64,000 nucleotides of DNA from Photobacterium angustum (GCF_003026365.1 NZ_PYOM01000016.1:1-64000), one strand, 5' to 3'; counted from the stretch's first letter, positions 18,164 through 28,201 are shown. A program made the numbers and translations. Notes: generated by a model from the letters alone, not told the origin.

Positions 18164-20311
18164 GTGTCCCGTACTATTATGCTTGTTCCAGTTGGCGCTG
18201 GCGTTGGTCTAACAAGTGTTAGCCTTGGTGTACTTCGTGCAATGGAACGCAAAGGCGTTCGCGTTTCTTTCTTTAAGCCTATTGCGCAACCGCGTAAAGG
18301 TGGCGATCAGCCAGATCTAACAACAACAATTATTAGTGCTAACAGCGATATGAAAATTGCTGAGTCATTCTCAATGGCAAGCGCTGAAGAATTGATCCGT
18401 AACGACAAAACTGATGTTCTTCTAGAAGACATTGTTGCACGCTTTAAAGCGGCAACAGCAGATGCTGACGTAACGCTAATCGAAGGTCTAGTTGCTACTC
18501 GTAAGCACCCATTTGCAAACCAAATCAACTTTGAAATTGCAAAAACGCTAGATGCTGAAATCGTGTTCGTTGTATCTCCAGGTACTGATAACCCAGCTCA
18601 ACTTAAAGAGCGTATCGAAGTAGCATGTTCTAACTTCGGTGGTATCAAGAACAAGCAAATCTCTGGTGTTATCGTTAACAAACTTAACGCACCAGTTGAT
18701 GCTGAAGGCCGTACGCGTCCAGATCTTTCTGAGATCTTTGATGACGCAGAAGGAACTGTTCCTTCAAATGTTGAAATCATGCAAGTGTTCAACTCAAGCC
18801 CAATTCGTGTACTAGGTTGTGCACCTTGGAGCGCAGAACTGATCGCTACACGTGCAACTGATATTGCTCAGCACCTAAATGCTGAAATTATCAATGCAGG
18901 TGACATCGAAACTCGTCGTATTAAGAGCATCACTTTCTGTGCACGCTCTATCCCTAATATGGTTGAGCACTTCCGTCCAGGTTCACTACTAGTAACTTCA
19001 GCTGACCGTCCAGACGTAATCGTTGCAGCATGTCTTGCAGCAATGAACGGCGTTGAGCTAGGTGCACTACTTCTAACAGGCGGTTACGACCTACCAAAAC
19101 CTGTTATGGATCTATGTGAGCGCGCATTCGCGACTGGTCTTCCAGTAATGACTGCTCAAGGTAACACTTGGCAGACTTCTCTAAACCTACAGAGCTTCAC
19201 ACTAGAAGTACCTGCAGACGATAAAGAGCGTGTAGAGCTAGTTAACGAGTACATGGCAAGCCACATCGATGGTAACTGGATTGAGTCTCTAACTGAAGGT
19301 TCAAACCGTGAGCGTCGCCTAAGCCCACCAGCATTCCGTTACCAGTTAACTGAACTTGCTCGTAAAGCGGCTAAGCGTATCGTTCTTCCTGAAGGTGACG
19401 AGCCACGTACAGTTAAAGCTGCTGCTATCTGTGCTGAGCGCGGTATCGCGGAATGTGTGCTTCTAGGTAACCCTGATGAAATCCGTCGCGTTGCTGAGCA
19501 ACAAGGCGTAGTTCTTGGTACTGGCGTAACTATCATCAACTCTGACGAAGTACGTGAAAACTACGTTGCTCGTTTAGTTGAGCTACGTGGCGCGAAAGGT
19601 ATGACTGATGTTGTTGCTCGTGAGAAGCTACAAGATTCAGTATTCCTAGGCACAATGATGCTTGAGAACGACGAAGTTGACGGTCTTGTGTCTGGTGCTG
19701 TTCACACAACAGCAAACACTATCGTTCCTCCGTTCCAAATCATCAAGACTGCACCAGATGCATCTATCGTATCTTCTGTATTCTTCATGCTACTACCAGA
19801 CCAAGTATTGGTTTACGGTGACTGTGCGATCAACCCAGATCCAACAGCTGAGCAACTTGCTGAAATCGCTATCCAATCTGCAGATTCTGCAAAAGCATTT
19901 GGTATCGACCCACGTGTTGCTATGATCTCTTACTCTACTGGTGAATCTGGTAAGGGTGCAGACGTAGATAAAGTACGTGAAGCAACGAAGATCGCTCAAG
20001 AGAAACGTCCAGATCTAGTAATCGATGGTCCTCTTCAGTACGATGCTGCAATCATGGAAAACGTAGCTGCTTCTAAAGCACCTAACTCTCCAGTAGCAGG
20101 TAAAGCAACTGTATTTGTATTCCCAGACCTAAACACTGGTAACACAACATACAAAGCGGTACAGCGTTCAGCAGATCTAGTATCTATCGGTCCAATGCTT
20201 CAGGGCATGCGTAAGCCAGTTAACGACCTTTCTCGTGGCGCACTAGTAGACGATATCGTTTACACAGTTGCACTAACTGCGATTCAGGCAGAGCAAGCTG
20301 CAGCTAAATAA
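18164..20311 (+). CDS. pta: Phosphate acetyltransferase
   Basis: Makes acetyl phosphate from acetyl-CoA and phosphate. The 715-residue protein is the long proteobacterial type: an N-terminal P-loop-like domain ([15 protein letters not shown]), a middle DRTGG-like domain, and the C-terminal catalytic PTA domain ([21 protein letters not shown] onward to about residue 710). The start is GTG at 18164, with GAGGAATT before it, and the N-terminus matches E. coli Pta. It follows ackA and ends at a long terminator. Biased codons suggest high expression. Confidence 0.98.
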   Translation: MSRTIMLVPVGAGVGLTSVSLGVLRAMERKGVRVSFFKPIAQPRKGGDQPDLTTTIISANSDMKIAESFSMASAEELIRNDKTDVLLEDIVARFKAATADADVTLIEGLVATRKHPFANQINFEIAKTLDAEIVFVVSPGTDNPAQLKERIEVACSNFGGIKNKQISGVIVNKLNAPVDAEGRTRPDLSEIFDDAEGTVPSNVEIMQVFNSSPIRVLGCAPWSAELIATRATDIAQHLNAEIINAGDIETRRIKSITFCARSIPNMVEHFRPGSLLVTSADRPDVIVAACLAAMNGVELGALLLTGGYDLPKPVMDLCERAFATGLPVMTAQGNTWQTSLNLQSFTLEVPADDKERVELVNEYMASHIDGNWIESLTEGSNRERRLSPPAFRYQLTELARKAAKRIVLPEGDEPRTVKAAAICAERGIAECVLLGNPDEIRRVAEQQGVVLGTGVTIINSDEVRENYVARLVELRGAKGMTDVVAREKLQDSVFLGTMMLENDEVDGLVSGAVHTTANTIVPPFQIIKTAPDASIVSSVFFMLLPDQVLVYGDCAINPDPTAEQLAEIAIQSADSAKAFGIDPRVAMISYSTGESGKGADVDKVREATKIAQEKRPDLVIDGPLQYDAAIMENVAASKAPNSPVAGKATVFVFPDLNTGNTTYKAVQRSADLVSIGPMLQGMRKPVNDLSRGALVDDIVYTVALTAIQAEQAAAK

Positions 20312-20340
20312 GTTTTAAGGCTTATTTAACCGACAGATAA

Positions 20341-20397
20341 AACGCTCCAATACATGTCTTCAATTTTTATTGAAATGTGTATTGGGGCGTTTTTTAT
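20341..20397 (+). terminator. Intrinsic terminator after pta
   Basis: AACGCTCCAATACA pairs with TGTATTGGGGCGTT through a 14-bp arm with one wobble; a smaller hairpin sits in the loop and a T run follows. Confidence 0.85.
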
Positions 20398-20465
20398 TAC
20401 TGGAATAAGGTGTTTTAACCCTTTATGCTGGCAAGCTCATTAACGGTTAAGGACAACCTGTTAGC

Positions 20466-21230
20466 ATGGATTTGCTCAATTCTCTCGGGCTATTTATTGG
20501 CTCATTGATCTCCAATACCCTCGCATCACTCTCCGGTGGTGGCGCAGGCTTAATTCAATTTCCTCTACTTATCTTTCTCGGCTTACCCTTTAGCATCGCC
20601 CTAGCGACGCACAAAGTGGCAAGTGTGGCATTAGGCGTTGGTGCAGCCATTAAACATTTACGTCAAGGCACACTGTCGTTGAAATTTACGCTCTATGTGA
20701 TCCTTGCAGGCGCAATAGGTGTGATTATTGGCGCAAACCTGATCCTTTATTTTCCTGAAAACATAGCTGAAGCTGCGCTCGGTATATTAATACTCGGTCT
20801 TGGTATTTATTCACTGATGAAAAAAGAGCTCGGACAAAACGAAAACGCTATTCATCGCGACATAATAGGAATGACCATTGGTGGATTAGGCTTAGCCATT
20901 ATTGGAGTATTAAACGGCTCACTTACCGCAGGAACAGGACTATTTGTTACCCTATTTTTGATCCGTTGGTTTGGTTTTAACTACAAGCAAGCGGTAGCGC
21001 TAACCTTAGTGAGTGTTGGACTATTTTGGAATGGTATTGGTGCAGTAGCAATTTACCAAGCTGGCGCGCCGATTTACTGGCCTTGGATCCCTGTGTTATT
21101 ACTCGGTTCATTACTGGGTGGTTATTTAGGGGCGCACCTTGCTCATCAAAAAAGTAATCAACTCATCAAACGTTGCTTTGAAGCCCTGACCTTTATTATT
21201 GGCTTTAAGTTACTTTACTCAGCTTTCTAG
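20466..21230 (+). CDS. TSUP (TauE/SafE) family permease
   Basis: The 254-residue protein has about eight hydrophobic segments and belongs to the sulfite/organosulfonate exporter family TSUP. The repeated half-structure is visible, with ASLSGGGAGLIQFPLL near the N-terminus and LNGSLTAGTGLFVTL in the second half. Family members carry sulfite, sulfoacetate, thiosulfate or other small anions; the substrate here is not evident. The next gene, a SelW-like protein, starts 24 bases after its stop on the same strand, so the two probably form an operon. A paralogue-level match only, so no gene name is given. Confidence 0.85.
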   Translation: MDLLNSLGLFIGSLISNTLASLSGGGAGLIQFPLLIFLGLPFSIALATHKVASVALGVGAAIKHLRQGTLSLKFTLYVILAGAIGVIIGANLILYFPENIAEAALGILILGLGIYSLMKKELGQNENAIHRDIIGMTIGGLGLAIIGVLNGSLTAGTGLFVTLFLIRWFGFNYKQAVALTLVSVGLFWNGIGAVAIYQAGAPIYWPWIPVLLLGSLLGGYLGAHLAHQKSNQLIKRCFEALTFIIGFKLLYSAF

Positions 21231-21254
21231 TCCACGCTATTTAAGGAGTATTTC

Positions 21255-21542
21255 ATGGATAAAGCGATCATTGACATCTACTACTGCCGTCAATGTAATT
21301 GGATGCTACGCTCTACATGGATGACCCAAGAGCTACTCCATACCTTCAGTGAAGAAATCCAAACCATTAGCCTTCACCCTGACACAGGTGGACGTTTTGA
21401 AGTTCACTGTAATGGTCAGCTTATTTGGGAACGTAAAGCCGATGGTGGCTTTCCAGATGCGAAACAACTAAAGCAACGTATTCGTGACGTTATCGACCCA
21501 GAGCGCGATTTAGGCCACGTAGATCGACATAGTAAGTCATAA
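21255..21542 (+). CDS. SelT/SelW/SelH family redox protein
   Basis: The 95-residue protein has the Rdx thioredoxin-like fold. The N-terminal strand carries a CxxC motif (YYCRQCNW, Cys11 and Cys14), the site where animal SelW has selenocysteine; here both are cysteines. The middle TGGRFEV and the GGFPDAKQLKQ helix are typical. It is cytosolic by sequence and likely acts in thiol redox reactions, but partners in bacteria are not defined. It has a good ribosome site (AAGGAG) and sits just after the TSUP permease gene. A large hairpin follows. Confidence 0.87.
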   Translation: MDKAIIDIYYCRQCNWMLRSTWMTQELLHTFSEEIQTISLHPDTGGRFEVHCNGQLIWERKADGGFPDAKQLKQRIRDVIDPERDLGHVDRHSKS

Positions 21543-21568
21543 ACGATAATACCTAGCCCTAAATACAA

Positions 21569-21640
21569 TAACGCCCTGAATGTACTTTCTCTATTAAGTG
21601 GCTTTGCGCTTAAAACCAGAGAGATGTATTCAGGGCGTTA
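21569..21640. terminator. Long hairpin between SelW-like gene and yfcE
   Basis: A 13-bp perfect stem (core ACGCCCTGAAT / ATTCAGGGCGT) encloses 46 bases that can pair further. It separates convergent genes and probably terminates both. Confidence 0.7.
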
Positions 21641-21657
21641 CTTTTATCTATTAAAAA

Positions 21658-22203
21658 TTAGATCTGGGTTTGAACCAGTACTTCACCATCAAAACTGATC
21701 ACAGATAGCTGGTTGCCATCTAATAAACCATAACTTGCAGGTAAACCATTACGAGGAATGGCGACAGATCCTGGGTTAAATACAAATAGCTCATCTTTTG
21801 CTTCTGCTACAGGAATATGAGTATGACCCGATACAATCACATCACCAGCACGTAAACGAGGATGTTTATTGGCGTTATACAAGTGACCATGAGTTAAAAA
21901 CAAGCGCTGACCTGTTGGTAATAACACAAGGTTGTAATCAGCCATAATGGGGAACTCAAGCAGCATTTGGTCTACTTCACTGTCGCAGTTACCGCGTACC
22001 GCCGTAATACGATCGCCATAGCGATTTAACAGCTCAGATACCTTGATAGGATCGTACCCTTCAGGCAATGGATTACGCGGGCCATGATTTAAAATATCAC
22101 CCAATAGAATTAAGTGCTCTGCACCACTTTGTTCAAATGCTGCAATCATCTTTTCAGCACTAGCCAAAGAGCCATGAATATCAGAGGCAAAAAAGAGTTT
22201 CAT
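21658..22203 (-). CDS. yfcE: Metallophosphodiesterase YfcE
   Basis: The 181-residue protein is a calcineurin-type metallo-phosphoesterase. Metal ligands are seen in order: ASDIHGS, GDILNHGPRN, RGNCD, LTHGH and SGHTHIP. E. coli YfcE is a manganese-dependent phosphodiesterase active on artificial phosphodiesters; the natural substrate is not known. The ATG at 22203 matches the E. coli start MKLMFASDIHGS; three upstream codons from a TTG add nothing. In E. coli yfcE lies downstream of ackA-pta, so the neighbourhood is conserved. It is convergent with the SelW-like gene. Confidence 0.93.
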   Translation of the reverse strand: MKLFFASDIHGSLASAEKMIAAFEQSGAEHLILLGDILNHGPRNPLPEGYDPIKVSELLNRYGDRITAVRGNCDSEVDQMLLEFPIMADYNLVLLPTGQRLFLTHGHLYNANKHPRLRAGDVIVSGHTHIPVAEAKDELFVFNPGSVAIPRNGLPASYGLLDGNQLSVISFDGEVLVQTQI

Positions 22204-22472
22204 TATCAACAACCAGTCATAAATACACGCTCGAAGTCTACTCGTTGTCTCATCAAATTACCATGTTAGCAGTACTGACATCTCACCATCAAATGCAATT
22301 CAGTGCTTATATGTACATAATGTCCGTGATAATTATCTTACGTCACAATATTAATAAAATGGTTTTTAAGTAACTCGTTATACTGATAATTTAACTGATA
22401 TATAATGCTGATATATAATAGAAATAAGCGACACATCAAAACTTAGATGATGACTGATAATGGAATAACGAC

Positions 22473-23375
22473 ATGAATATTTTAATGACAGGCGCAACAG
22501 GTTTTATCGGACGAGCACTTATTCCCCATTTCAATCATGATCACGTCACCATACTTACACGTAACCCTACTCGTGCTTACAATCAACTCGGTCATCATAT
22601 CCACGCCGTTGATAACCTAGATAGCTTCGACAATTTCGACCAATTTGACGCCATTATCAACCTTGCAGGTGAACCAATCATCAATAAGCGTTGGAGTGAC
22701 AAACAAAAAGAGAGAATCTGTCAAAGTCGTTGGGATATCACCCAGCAGCTCGTTGATAAAATTAAAGCCAGTAGTAATCCTCCGCATACTTTTCTTAGTG
22801 GCTCAGCGGTAGGCATTTATGGTGATAACCAAGATAAAACCATTGATGAATCCACCTCGCTTGATATTAACGATAACGACTTTGCGCAGAACGTCTGTTA
22901 CCGCTGGGAGCAAATTGCTCTTGAAGCCCAATCAGAACAAACCCGTGTGTGCTTGATCCGCACAGGTATCGTACTTGGCAAACAAGGCGGTGCATTGGCG
23001 CGCATGTTACTGCCTTATCAACTAGGATTAGGCGGAAAGATTGGTGACGGTAAACAATACTTTCCTTGGATCCATATACAAGACATGATCAAAGGCATCA
23101 TCTTTTTATTAAATCACCCAGAAGCCCATGGCGCATTTAACTTTACAGCGCCAACACCGGTGACGAATAAAGTGTTTAGCCAAACCTTAGCCGCAACTCT
23201 AAAGCGTCCACACATTTTATTTACCCCTGCTTGGATTCTAAAACTAGGGCTTGGAGAATCAGCACAGCTATTGCTTGATAGCCAACGTGCGCTACCGAAT
23301 AAGTTACAGCAAGAAGGGTTTAACTTTAGCTTCCCTTGTATTGAGCAAGCACTAAAGCAAACGTTGTGTGATTAA
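22473..23375 (+). CDS. yfcH: TIGR01777-type epimerase YfcH
   Basis: The 300-residue protein is an NAD(P)-dependent short-chain dehydrogenase of the extended SDR39U1 group. The dinucleotide motif is GATGFIG at residues 7-13, and the family phrases IINLAGEPI, SGSAVGIYGD and RTGIVLGKQGGAL follow. A C-terminal DUF1731 part is present (FNFTAPTPVTN onward). The substrate is unknown. In E. coli the gene also lies in the yfc cluster after ackA-pta. It is convergent with ribB and shares a terminator with it. Confidence 0.92.
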   Translation: MNILMTGATGFIGRALIPHFNHDHVTILTRNPTRAYNQLGHHIHAVDNLDSFDNFDQFDAIINLAGEPIINKRWSDKQKERICQSRWDITQQLVDKIKASSNPPHTFLSGSAVGIYGDNQDKTIDESTSLDINDNDFAQNVCYRWEQIALEAQSEQTRVCLIRTGIVLGKQGGALARMLLPYQLGLGGKIGDGKQYFPWIHIQDMIKGIIFLLNHPEAHGAFNFTAPTPVTNKVFSQTLAATLKRPHILFTPAWILKLGLGESAQLLLDSQRALPNKLQQEGFNFSFPCIEQALKQTLCD

Positions 23376-23388
23376 GAGAAATAAAAAT

Positions 23389-23408
23389 AGGGGCTATTCA
23401 TAGCCCCT
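23389..23408. terminator. Bidirectional terminator between yfcH and ribB
   Basis: AGGGGCTA and TAGCCCCT form a perfect 8-bp stem with a TTCA loop; A and T runs flank it. Confidence 0.85.
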
Positions 23409-23413
23409 TTTCT

Positions 23414-24091
23414 TTATAAAACCATCTCAAATTCCTGAGATTTATCCTTCTTCTGATGAAGGCGGTAAGCCACAATATCTTCAATGGTTAAAACTGGCAT
23501 ATTGTGTCGCTTAGCAAAATATACCACTTCATCTGCTTTAGCCATTGTACCGTCAATATTAGTTAACTCACAAAGTAAGCCAGCAGGCTCCAAACCAGCC
23601 AATTTCATTAAATCAATTGTGCCTTCAGTGTGACCTCTTCGCCCTAATACCCCTTTCCTATTCGCGCACAAAGGAAATACATGGCCAGGACGAGCTAAGT
23701 CTGAAGGTTGTGCATTTAATGCTATTGCTGTTTTTATAGTCGTAACCCGATCTGAAGCAGAAACACCAGTCGTAACGCCTTCTTTTGCCTCAATAGAGAC
23801 TGTAAATGCCGTTTTATTGGCACTATTATTATTTTCTACCATCGCAGGTAAATCTAATTGTTTGACATGCTTCTCAGTCAAACAAAGACAAACAATACCA
23901 CTACACTCTCGGATCATAAGTGCCATCTGAGTCGCTGTAATATGTTCAGCAGAGAAAATTAAGTCTCCTTCATTTTCTCGATTTTCATCGTCAAGTAACA
24001 TGACACCTAACCCACGGCGTAAGGCATTAAGTGCATTTTCTACTCGTGTCGTAGGGGAGCCAAACTCGGCTAATAAGGAAGTCTGATTCAT
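23414..24091 (-). CDS. ribB: 3,4-dihydroxy-2-butanone 4-phosphate synthase
   Basis: Converts ribulose 5-phosphate to 3,4-dihydroxy-2-butanone 4-phosphate and formate, a riboflavin step. The 225-residue single-domain protein has the active-site motif [12 protein letters not shown] and the C-terminal [16 protein letters not shown]. There is no fused GTP cyclohydrolase part. The ATG at 24091 has GGAG before it and agrees with the E. coli N-terminus; longer readings run into the leader terminator. The gene stands alone, as in E. coli, and is preceded by an FMN riboswitch and a terminator. Confidence 0.97.
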   Translation of the reverse strand: MNQTSLLAEFGSPTTRVENALNALRRGLGVMLLDDENRENEGDLIFSAEHITATQMALMIRECSGIVCLCLTEKHVKQLDLPAMVENNNSANKTAFTVSIEAKEGVTTGVSASDRVTTIKTAIALNAQPSDLARPGHVFPLCANRKGVLGRRGHTEGTIDLMKLAGLEPAGLLCELTNIDGTMAKADEVVYFAKRHNMPVLTIEDIVAYRLHQKKDKSQEFEMVL

Positions 24092-24147
24092 GGTTTCTCC
24101 AAAAATATAACCAGAATCAGGGCTAGTTGAGAGTTTCAAATGACAAA

Positions 24148-24182
24148 CAAAAAAATGCCTTTGCATGAGTGTGCAAAAGCAT
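24148..24182 (-). terminator. Leader terminator controlled by the FMN riboswitch
   Basis: On the minus strand ATGCTTTTGCA pairs with TGCAAAGGCAT (one wobble, 6-base loop), followed by seven T. It lies between the aptamer and the ribB start, where a ligand-controlled terminator is expected. Confidence 0.82.
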
Positions 24183-24192
24183 CTGTTGCTCA

Positions 24193-24325
24193 ATTCTCTC
24201 TCATCCGGACTATAACCGTCGGCTCTGGCTTCTAACCAGATCTGCTGACCTCGAAAATATCGAGCGCTCGCGGGCTCACTTGAAAAGTATACCGCCGGTG
24301 GGGAATTTCGCCCCGCCCTGAGAAT
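24193..24325 (-). promoter_or_regulatory. FMN riboswitch (RFN element)
   Basis: Read on the minus strand, the conserved aptamer blocks occur in order: CAGGGCGGGG, AATTCCCCACCGGCGGTA, GAGCCCGCGAGCG, GGTCAGCAGATCTGGT, AGAAGCCAGAGCCGACGGT and AGTCCGGATGAGAG. The outer helix ATTCTC/GAGAAT closes the element. It lies about 100 bases upstream of ribB and should lower ribB expression when FMN is plentiful. Mechanism here is inferred to be transcription termination because a terminator follows. Confidence 0.96.
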
Positions 24326-24437
24326 TAATATAAGTGAGTAATATTATTACTCGACTCCAATATAACTTATTCACTTACCGAGTAATGTGATAACAGATAG
24401 AATAATTAACAAATAAAAAAGAGGGCTATTCCCCTTA

Positions 24438-26909
24438 TTAACGCAACGGCAACAACAGCTTTTTGATCTGCGAACGTGAGACTAAATACACCAACCCAAT
24501 AGCCAGCACAGGTAAGCCTAACCACATAAATGGATGTAAGCTAAACGGCAGTTCAAAACCTTTCACCACCAGCAAACCAACAACAAATTCAGCGCCTATG
24601 GCTGCAATAATACCAGCTAATAACGCGATAATGCCGTATTCAAACCACAAGGTAGCGGCAATACGTTTACGGCTTGCTCCGAGTGTGCGATAAAGCTGAA
24701 TTTCTGTTTGACGCTCTGAGATACTCAAGCGTAATAAGGTCATAATGAGTAGTAACCCACTCAGTACACCTAAGCCAGCTAATACCGTAAGTGACCAGCT
24801 CACTTGGGCTAATAAAGCTTGAATCCGTGTTGCCATCATACGTAAATCAAGCACGCTCACGGTTGGATAATTACTGGCTAAGGTATTAAGTAAATCGCTT
24901 TGCTGATCATTAACTCTAAAACTCACTAACCATGTAGCAGGAAACGATTGCAATACATCTGGAGTGAAAATGAAATAGAAATTCGGCTTCATGTTACGCC
25001 ATTCCACATCACGAATGCTGTTTACAGTGGCGTTAAATTCTAATCCACCAACGGTAAAAGCCAGTTTGTCACCCAATGCAATGTTTAAGCGTTTCGCTAC
25101 ACCTGATTCGACTGAAACACCAGAGCTACTTCCCCAGTTACCCGCAATCACGTCATTGTGAGTCGGCAATGTTTTCGCCCATGTGAAATTTAGCTCTCGA
25201 CGTAACGACTCATCACGAGAGCGGCTATTTTCAGAATCACTATCTGCTTTTTGTTCCCCACTACTATTTTCTTCATTCGAATAAAAACGTTCTTCGTTAA
25301 TCGCAACCAATCGTCCGCGCGTCACTGGGTAACCCTCTGAACGCTCCAACTTGTTCTCATCCAAATAAGCTAAATAATCTTGTTGCTGTTCTGGTGCAAT
25401 ATTAAGTGCAAACACGTTAGGCGCATCAGTAGGTAAGGTATTTTTCCAATCTGCGAGTAGCTCATTACGTAATAATCCAATCACAGCTAATAGCATTAAC
25501 GAACACGTCAATGCCGCCAATTGCGTCGCGGTTTTCGCTTTACTACGATTGACACGACTTAACGCCAAAGCATAAGCAGAGCCAAGCTTAATCTTCTTAA
25601 GTAATGCGATAGCAGCAAGGCCAACTAAAGCCAGTAACACTAACAGTGCCACCATGCCCAATAAGGTGAGCCAAACAAATACATTGCTACCAATCCACCA
25701 TACCGCTGCAAAAACAGGAAAGATCAACAACAACCATATAGCTGAGAAGTTAGATGTTGGAGTCTGGGTTGCTTGTACCGTATTCATTGCAGAAGCATTC
25801 ACTAAACGAGAAAGTGGAATACCCAATGCTGGTAATGAAATGAAAAGAGCGAGCAGTAAGCTGATTACTAATGGCGCAAACCCAATAGTCGGTAATTCAT
25901 CAGGTAACAACTGTTGCAGTGGATAGCGCAGTAACCATTCAAGCCCAAAGCCCAATAACAAACCAACAGCAATCGCGACTGAAAACACAACCGCAATTTG
26001 TTGTAATAACCATCGCCATAAAAAGCGTCGACTGGCGCCAAGGCTCTTCATCATCGCGACTGACGTGATCCGCGTCGACGCATAGTGCTGACATGTAAGT
26101 ACTAAGGTTGCTGATGCCATGAGAACCACCAGCACTAGAGTCAGCGATAAGTATTGCCTTGCTCGCTCAATAAAATCGCCACTGCGCCCTGCATCATTTT
26201 CAGTTAACCAGCGCTGGCTTGGGGTTAACTTCATCGTTTCACGAATATCAGCAAGATCAGAATCTGAGCCGGAGAAATAGTAGCGATAGCTGATCCTGCT
26301 ACCTTCTTGAATCCCGCCAATGGCAGCAATGTCTTGATTGTTGATCAATACTGCTGGCATTTGGCTAAAAGGGTTAAAAGACAACTCAGGATCTTCTAAG
26401 ATTCGTCCACTAATGGTTAGCTCCCCATCACCCAGCATTAGTGTATCGCCCACTTTGACATCAAGTAGCGAAAATAAACGTTCTGATAACCATAACTCAC
26501 CGGGGTTCACATGATGGTGCATAGACTGATCAGACGCTTGTAATCTTAAATCGCCACGCAATGGAAATTTCGCATCAACAGCTTTAACACTGACTAACTG
26601 CATCCCGTTATCGCTAAATGCCATGGTGCCAAAGCGAGTTTGCTGTGAGGTGGTGACCTTATTGTTTGATAACTTTTGTAAATCTACCGCTTGCGATGAC
26701 TTCAATACCATATCTGCCGCTAACGCAGAGCGACCTTGCGAAACTATGATCCCTTCAACACGGCTTACCAATGCAGATAACGCAAATACGCAGGCTATTA
26801 TTAAGCTCAGTGCCAAGGTAACTAACCATAACTGACCTTGTCGGATTTCACGCCACGCCCAACGTAAAAAGAACGGACGTTTTTTCATCGAAAGTGAATC
26901 ACTCTGCAT
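24438..26909 (-). CDS. ybbP: FtsX-type ABC transporter permease YbbP
   Basis: The 823-residue inner-membrane protein has about ten membrane segments in a duplicated FtsX/MacB layout: one at the N-terminus, a large periplasmic part, clusters of helices near 250-450, a second periplasmic part, and three helices near the C-terminus. With the ATPase YbbA it forms a MacB-like complex of unsettled substrate. A low-complexity stretch rich in Glu, Asp and Ser at about residues 540-575 looks like a lineage-specific insertion in the second periplasmic part. The start overlaps the ybbA stop by 11 bases; a second ATG at 26888 is possible. Confidence 0.92.
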   Translation of the reverse strand: MQSDSLSMKKRPFFLRWAWREIRQGQLWLVTLALSLIIACVFALSALVSRVEGIIVSQGRSALAADMVLKSSQAVDLQKLSNNKVTTSQQTRFGTMAFSDNGMQLVSVKAVDAKFPLRGDLRLQASDQSMHHHVNPGELWLSERLFSLLDVKVGDTLMLGDGELTISGRILEDPELSFNPFSQMPAVLINNQDIAAIGGIQEGSRISYRYYFSGSDSDLADIRETMKLTPSQRWLTENDAGRSGDFIERARQYLSLTLVLVVLMASATLVLTCQHYASTRITSVAMMKSLGASRRFLWRWLLQQIAVVFSVAIAVGLLLGFGLEWLLRYPLQQLLPDELPTIGFAPLVISLLLALFISLPALGIPLSRLVNASAMNTVQATQTPTSNFSAIWLLLIFPVFAAVWWIGSNVFVWLTLLGMVALLVLLALVGLAAIALLKKIKLGSAYALALSRVNRSKAKTATQLAALTCSLMLLAVIGLLRNELLADWKNTLPTDAPNVFALNIAPEQQQDYLAYLDENKLERSEGYPVTRGRLVAINEERFYSNEENSSGEQKADSDSENSRSRDESLRRELNFTWAKTLPTHNDVIAGNWGSSSGVSVESGVAKRLNIALGDKLAFTVGGLEFNATVNSIRDVEWRNMKPNFYFIFTPDVLQSFPATWLVSFRVNDQQSDLLNTLASNYPTVSVLDLRMMATRIQALLAQVSWSLTVLAGLGVLSGLLLIMTLLRLSISERQTEIQLYRTLGASRKRIAATLWFEYGIIALLAGIIAAIGAEFVVGLLVVKGFELPFSLHPFMWLGLPVLAIGLVYLVSRSQIKKLLLPLR

Positions 26910-27588
26910 GACGTTTATCCCTCGCGAGTTTGCCGTTATCTAATCGCATAATTCGATCGCAACGAGCCGCTAATGTATCGTCATGGGTGACAAGCACCAG
27001 TGTTGTACCACTGTTTTTATTAAGCTCAAACAACAACTCAATGATCATGGCTGCGGTGTGCTGATCGAGGTTTCCTGTTGGCTCATCAGCAAATAAAATT
27101 TTCGGTTTGATCATAAAAGCGCGAGCTAACGCGACGCGTTGCTGTTCACCACCGGATAACTGACTCGGTAAGTGGGTTTCTCGCCCTTTCAAACCAACAA
27201 CCGCAAGCAATTCTTTTGCTCGCTCAACATCCACCTCATTATCTTGGATCAAACACGGTAACGTGACGTTCTCCAGTGCATTTAAAGTCGGTAGTAATAG
27301 GAAGTTTTGAAACACGAAACCAATAGATTCACTACGTAATTGAGCGCGTTGTTCATCATTTAACGTAGAAAGGTTATGACCAAGTAGCTCTATTTGACCT
27401 TGTGTTGGTACATCGAGCCCTGCCAGTAACGTCATCAGTGTTGATTTACCCGCGCCAGAGACGCCAACAAGAGCAATAGATTCTCCTTGCTCGACCTCAA
27501 GCGAAACATCCTGCAAAATAGTCATAGGCGACAAGGTAGTCGTGACTTGTTTTGAAACTGAGTGTGCCTTAATTACGGAGACAGACAT
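26899..27588 (-). CDS. ybbA: ABC transporter ATP-binding protein YbbA
   Basis: The 229-residue ATPase has Walker [10 protein letters not shown], signature [14 protein letters not shown], Walker [13 protein letters not shown] and the switch histidine VTHD. It is of the LolD/MacB type and pairs with the permease YbbP next in the operon. I chose ATG 27588, preceded by AAAGGA at a normal distance. This start codon overlaps the tesA start codon on the other strand: both genes start within the tetranucleotide CATG. Longer minus-strand readings run into tesA and do not resemble the family. Confidence 0.94.
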   Translation of the reverse strand: MSVSVIKAHSVSKQVTTTLSPMTILQDVSLEVEQGESIALVGVSGAGKSTLMTLLAGLDVPTQGQIELLGHNLSTLNDEQRAQLRSESIGFVFQNFLLLPTLNALENVTLPCLIQDNEVDVERAKELLAVVGLKGRETHLPSQLSGGEQQRVALARAFMIKPKILFADEPTGNLDQHTAAMIIELLFELNKNSGTTLVLVTHDDTLAARCDRIMRLDNGKLARDKRHAE

Positions 27589-28201
27589 GATACGAATCCT
27601 TTCATTGTTGATGCTGGTGTTTTCATCCACCGCATTGAGTCAAACACTGTTAGTTCTTGGCGATAGCCTCAGTGCTGGTTATCAGATGCCAGCAGAGAAA
27701 AGCTGGCCTGCACTTCTGCCGCCACTGTTAGAACAGCAAAAGCAACCAACAACCATTGTGAATGCGAGTATCTCTGGCGATACCAGTGGTAATGGGTTGG
27801 CACGATTACCAGCATTATTAGAACAACATAAGCCTGATTTTGTTTTAATCGAATTAGGTGCGAATGATGGCTTACGTGGGTTTCATCCTAAAATATTACG
27901 TAATAACCTTAGCCAAATGATCAATGAGATCCAAAAAGTGGGATCACAGCCACTATTAATGCAAATTGAAGTCCCACCGAATTATGGTAAACGTTATAAC
28001 GAACTGTTTCGCAATACTTATCCATCATTAAGTAAAGACACCAATGTGCCTTTATTGCCGTTTTTTCTTATCGATATTATTGTACAACCAGAATTGATGA
28101 TGAAAGATGGCCTTCATCCAAACGCACAAGCACAACCGCTGATCGCTCAATTTATGGCAAAGCATCTTCAACCTTATCTCAACAAGGAAAGCTCACAGTG
28201 A
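27587..28201 (+). CDS. tesA: Acyl-CoA thioesterase I / lysophospholipase L1
   Basis: Periplasmic SGNH hydrolase with thioesterase, arylesterase and lysophospholipase activity in E. coli. The 204-residue precursor starts with a signal peptide ([18 protein letters not shown]). Catalytic blocks are seen in order: LGDSLSAGY (Ser), SISGDTSGNG, ELGANDGL and DGLHPNAQ (Asp and His). The ATG at 27587 follows GGAG. ybbO starts within its stop codon region (GTGA overlap), so the two are translationally coupled. It is head to head with ybbA with overlapping start codons. Confidence 0.95.
   Translation: MIRILSLLMLVFSSTALSQTLLVLGDSLSAGYQMPAEKSWPALLPPLLEQQKQPTTIVNASISGDTSGNGLARLPALLEQHKPDFVLIELGANDGLRGFHPKILRNNLSQMINEIQKVGSQPLLMQIEVPPNYGKRYNELFRNTYPSLSKDTNVPLLPFFLIDIIVQPELMMKDGLHPNAQAQPLIAQFMAKHLQPYLNKESSQ

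Noticed and set aside
24092..24193. N-terminal extension of RibB into the leader
   Set aside because: The extension covers the leader terminator hairpin and has no similarity; the ATG at 24091 has a good ribosome site.
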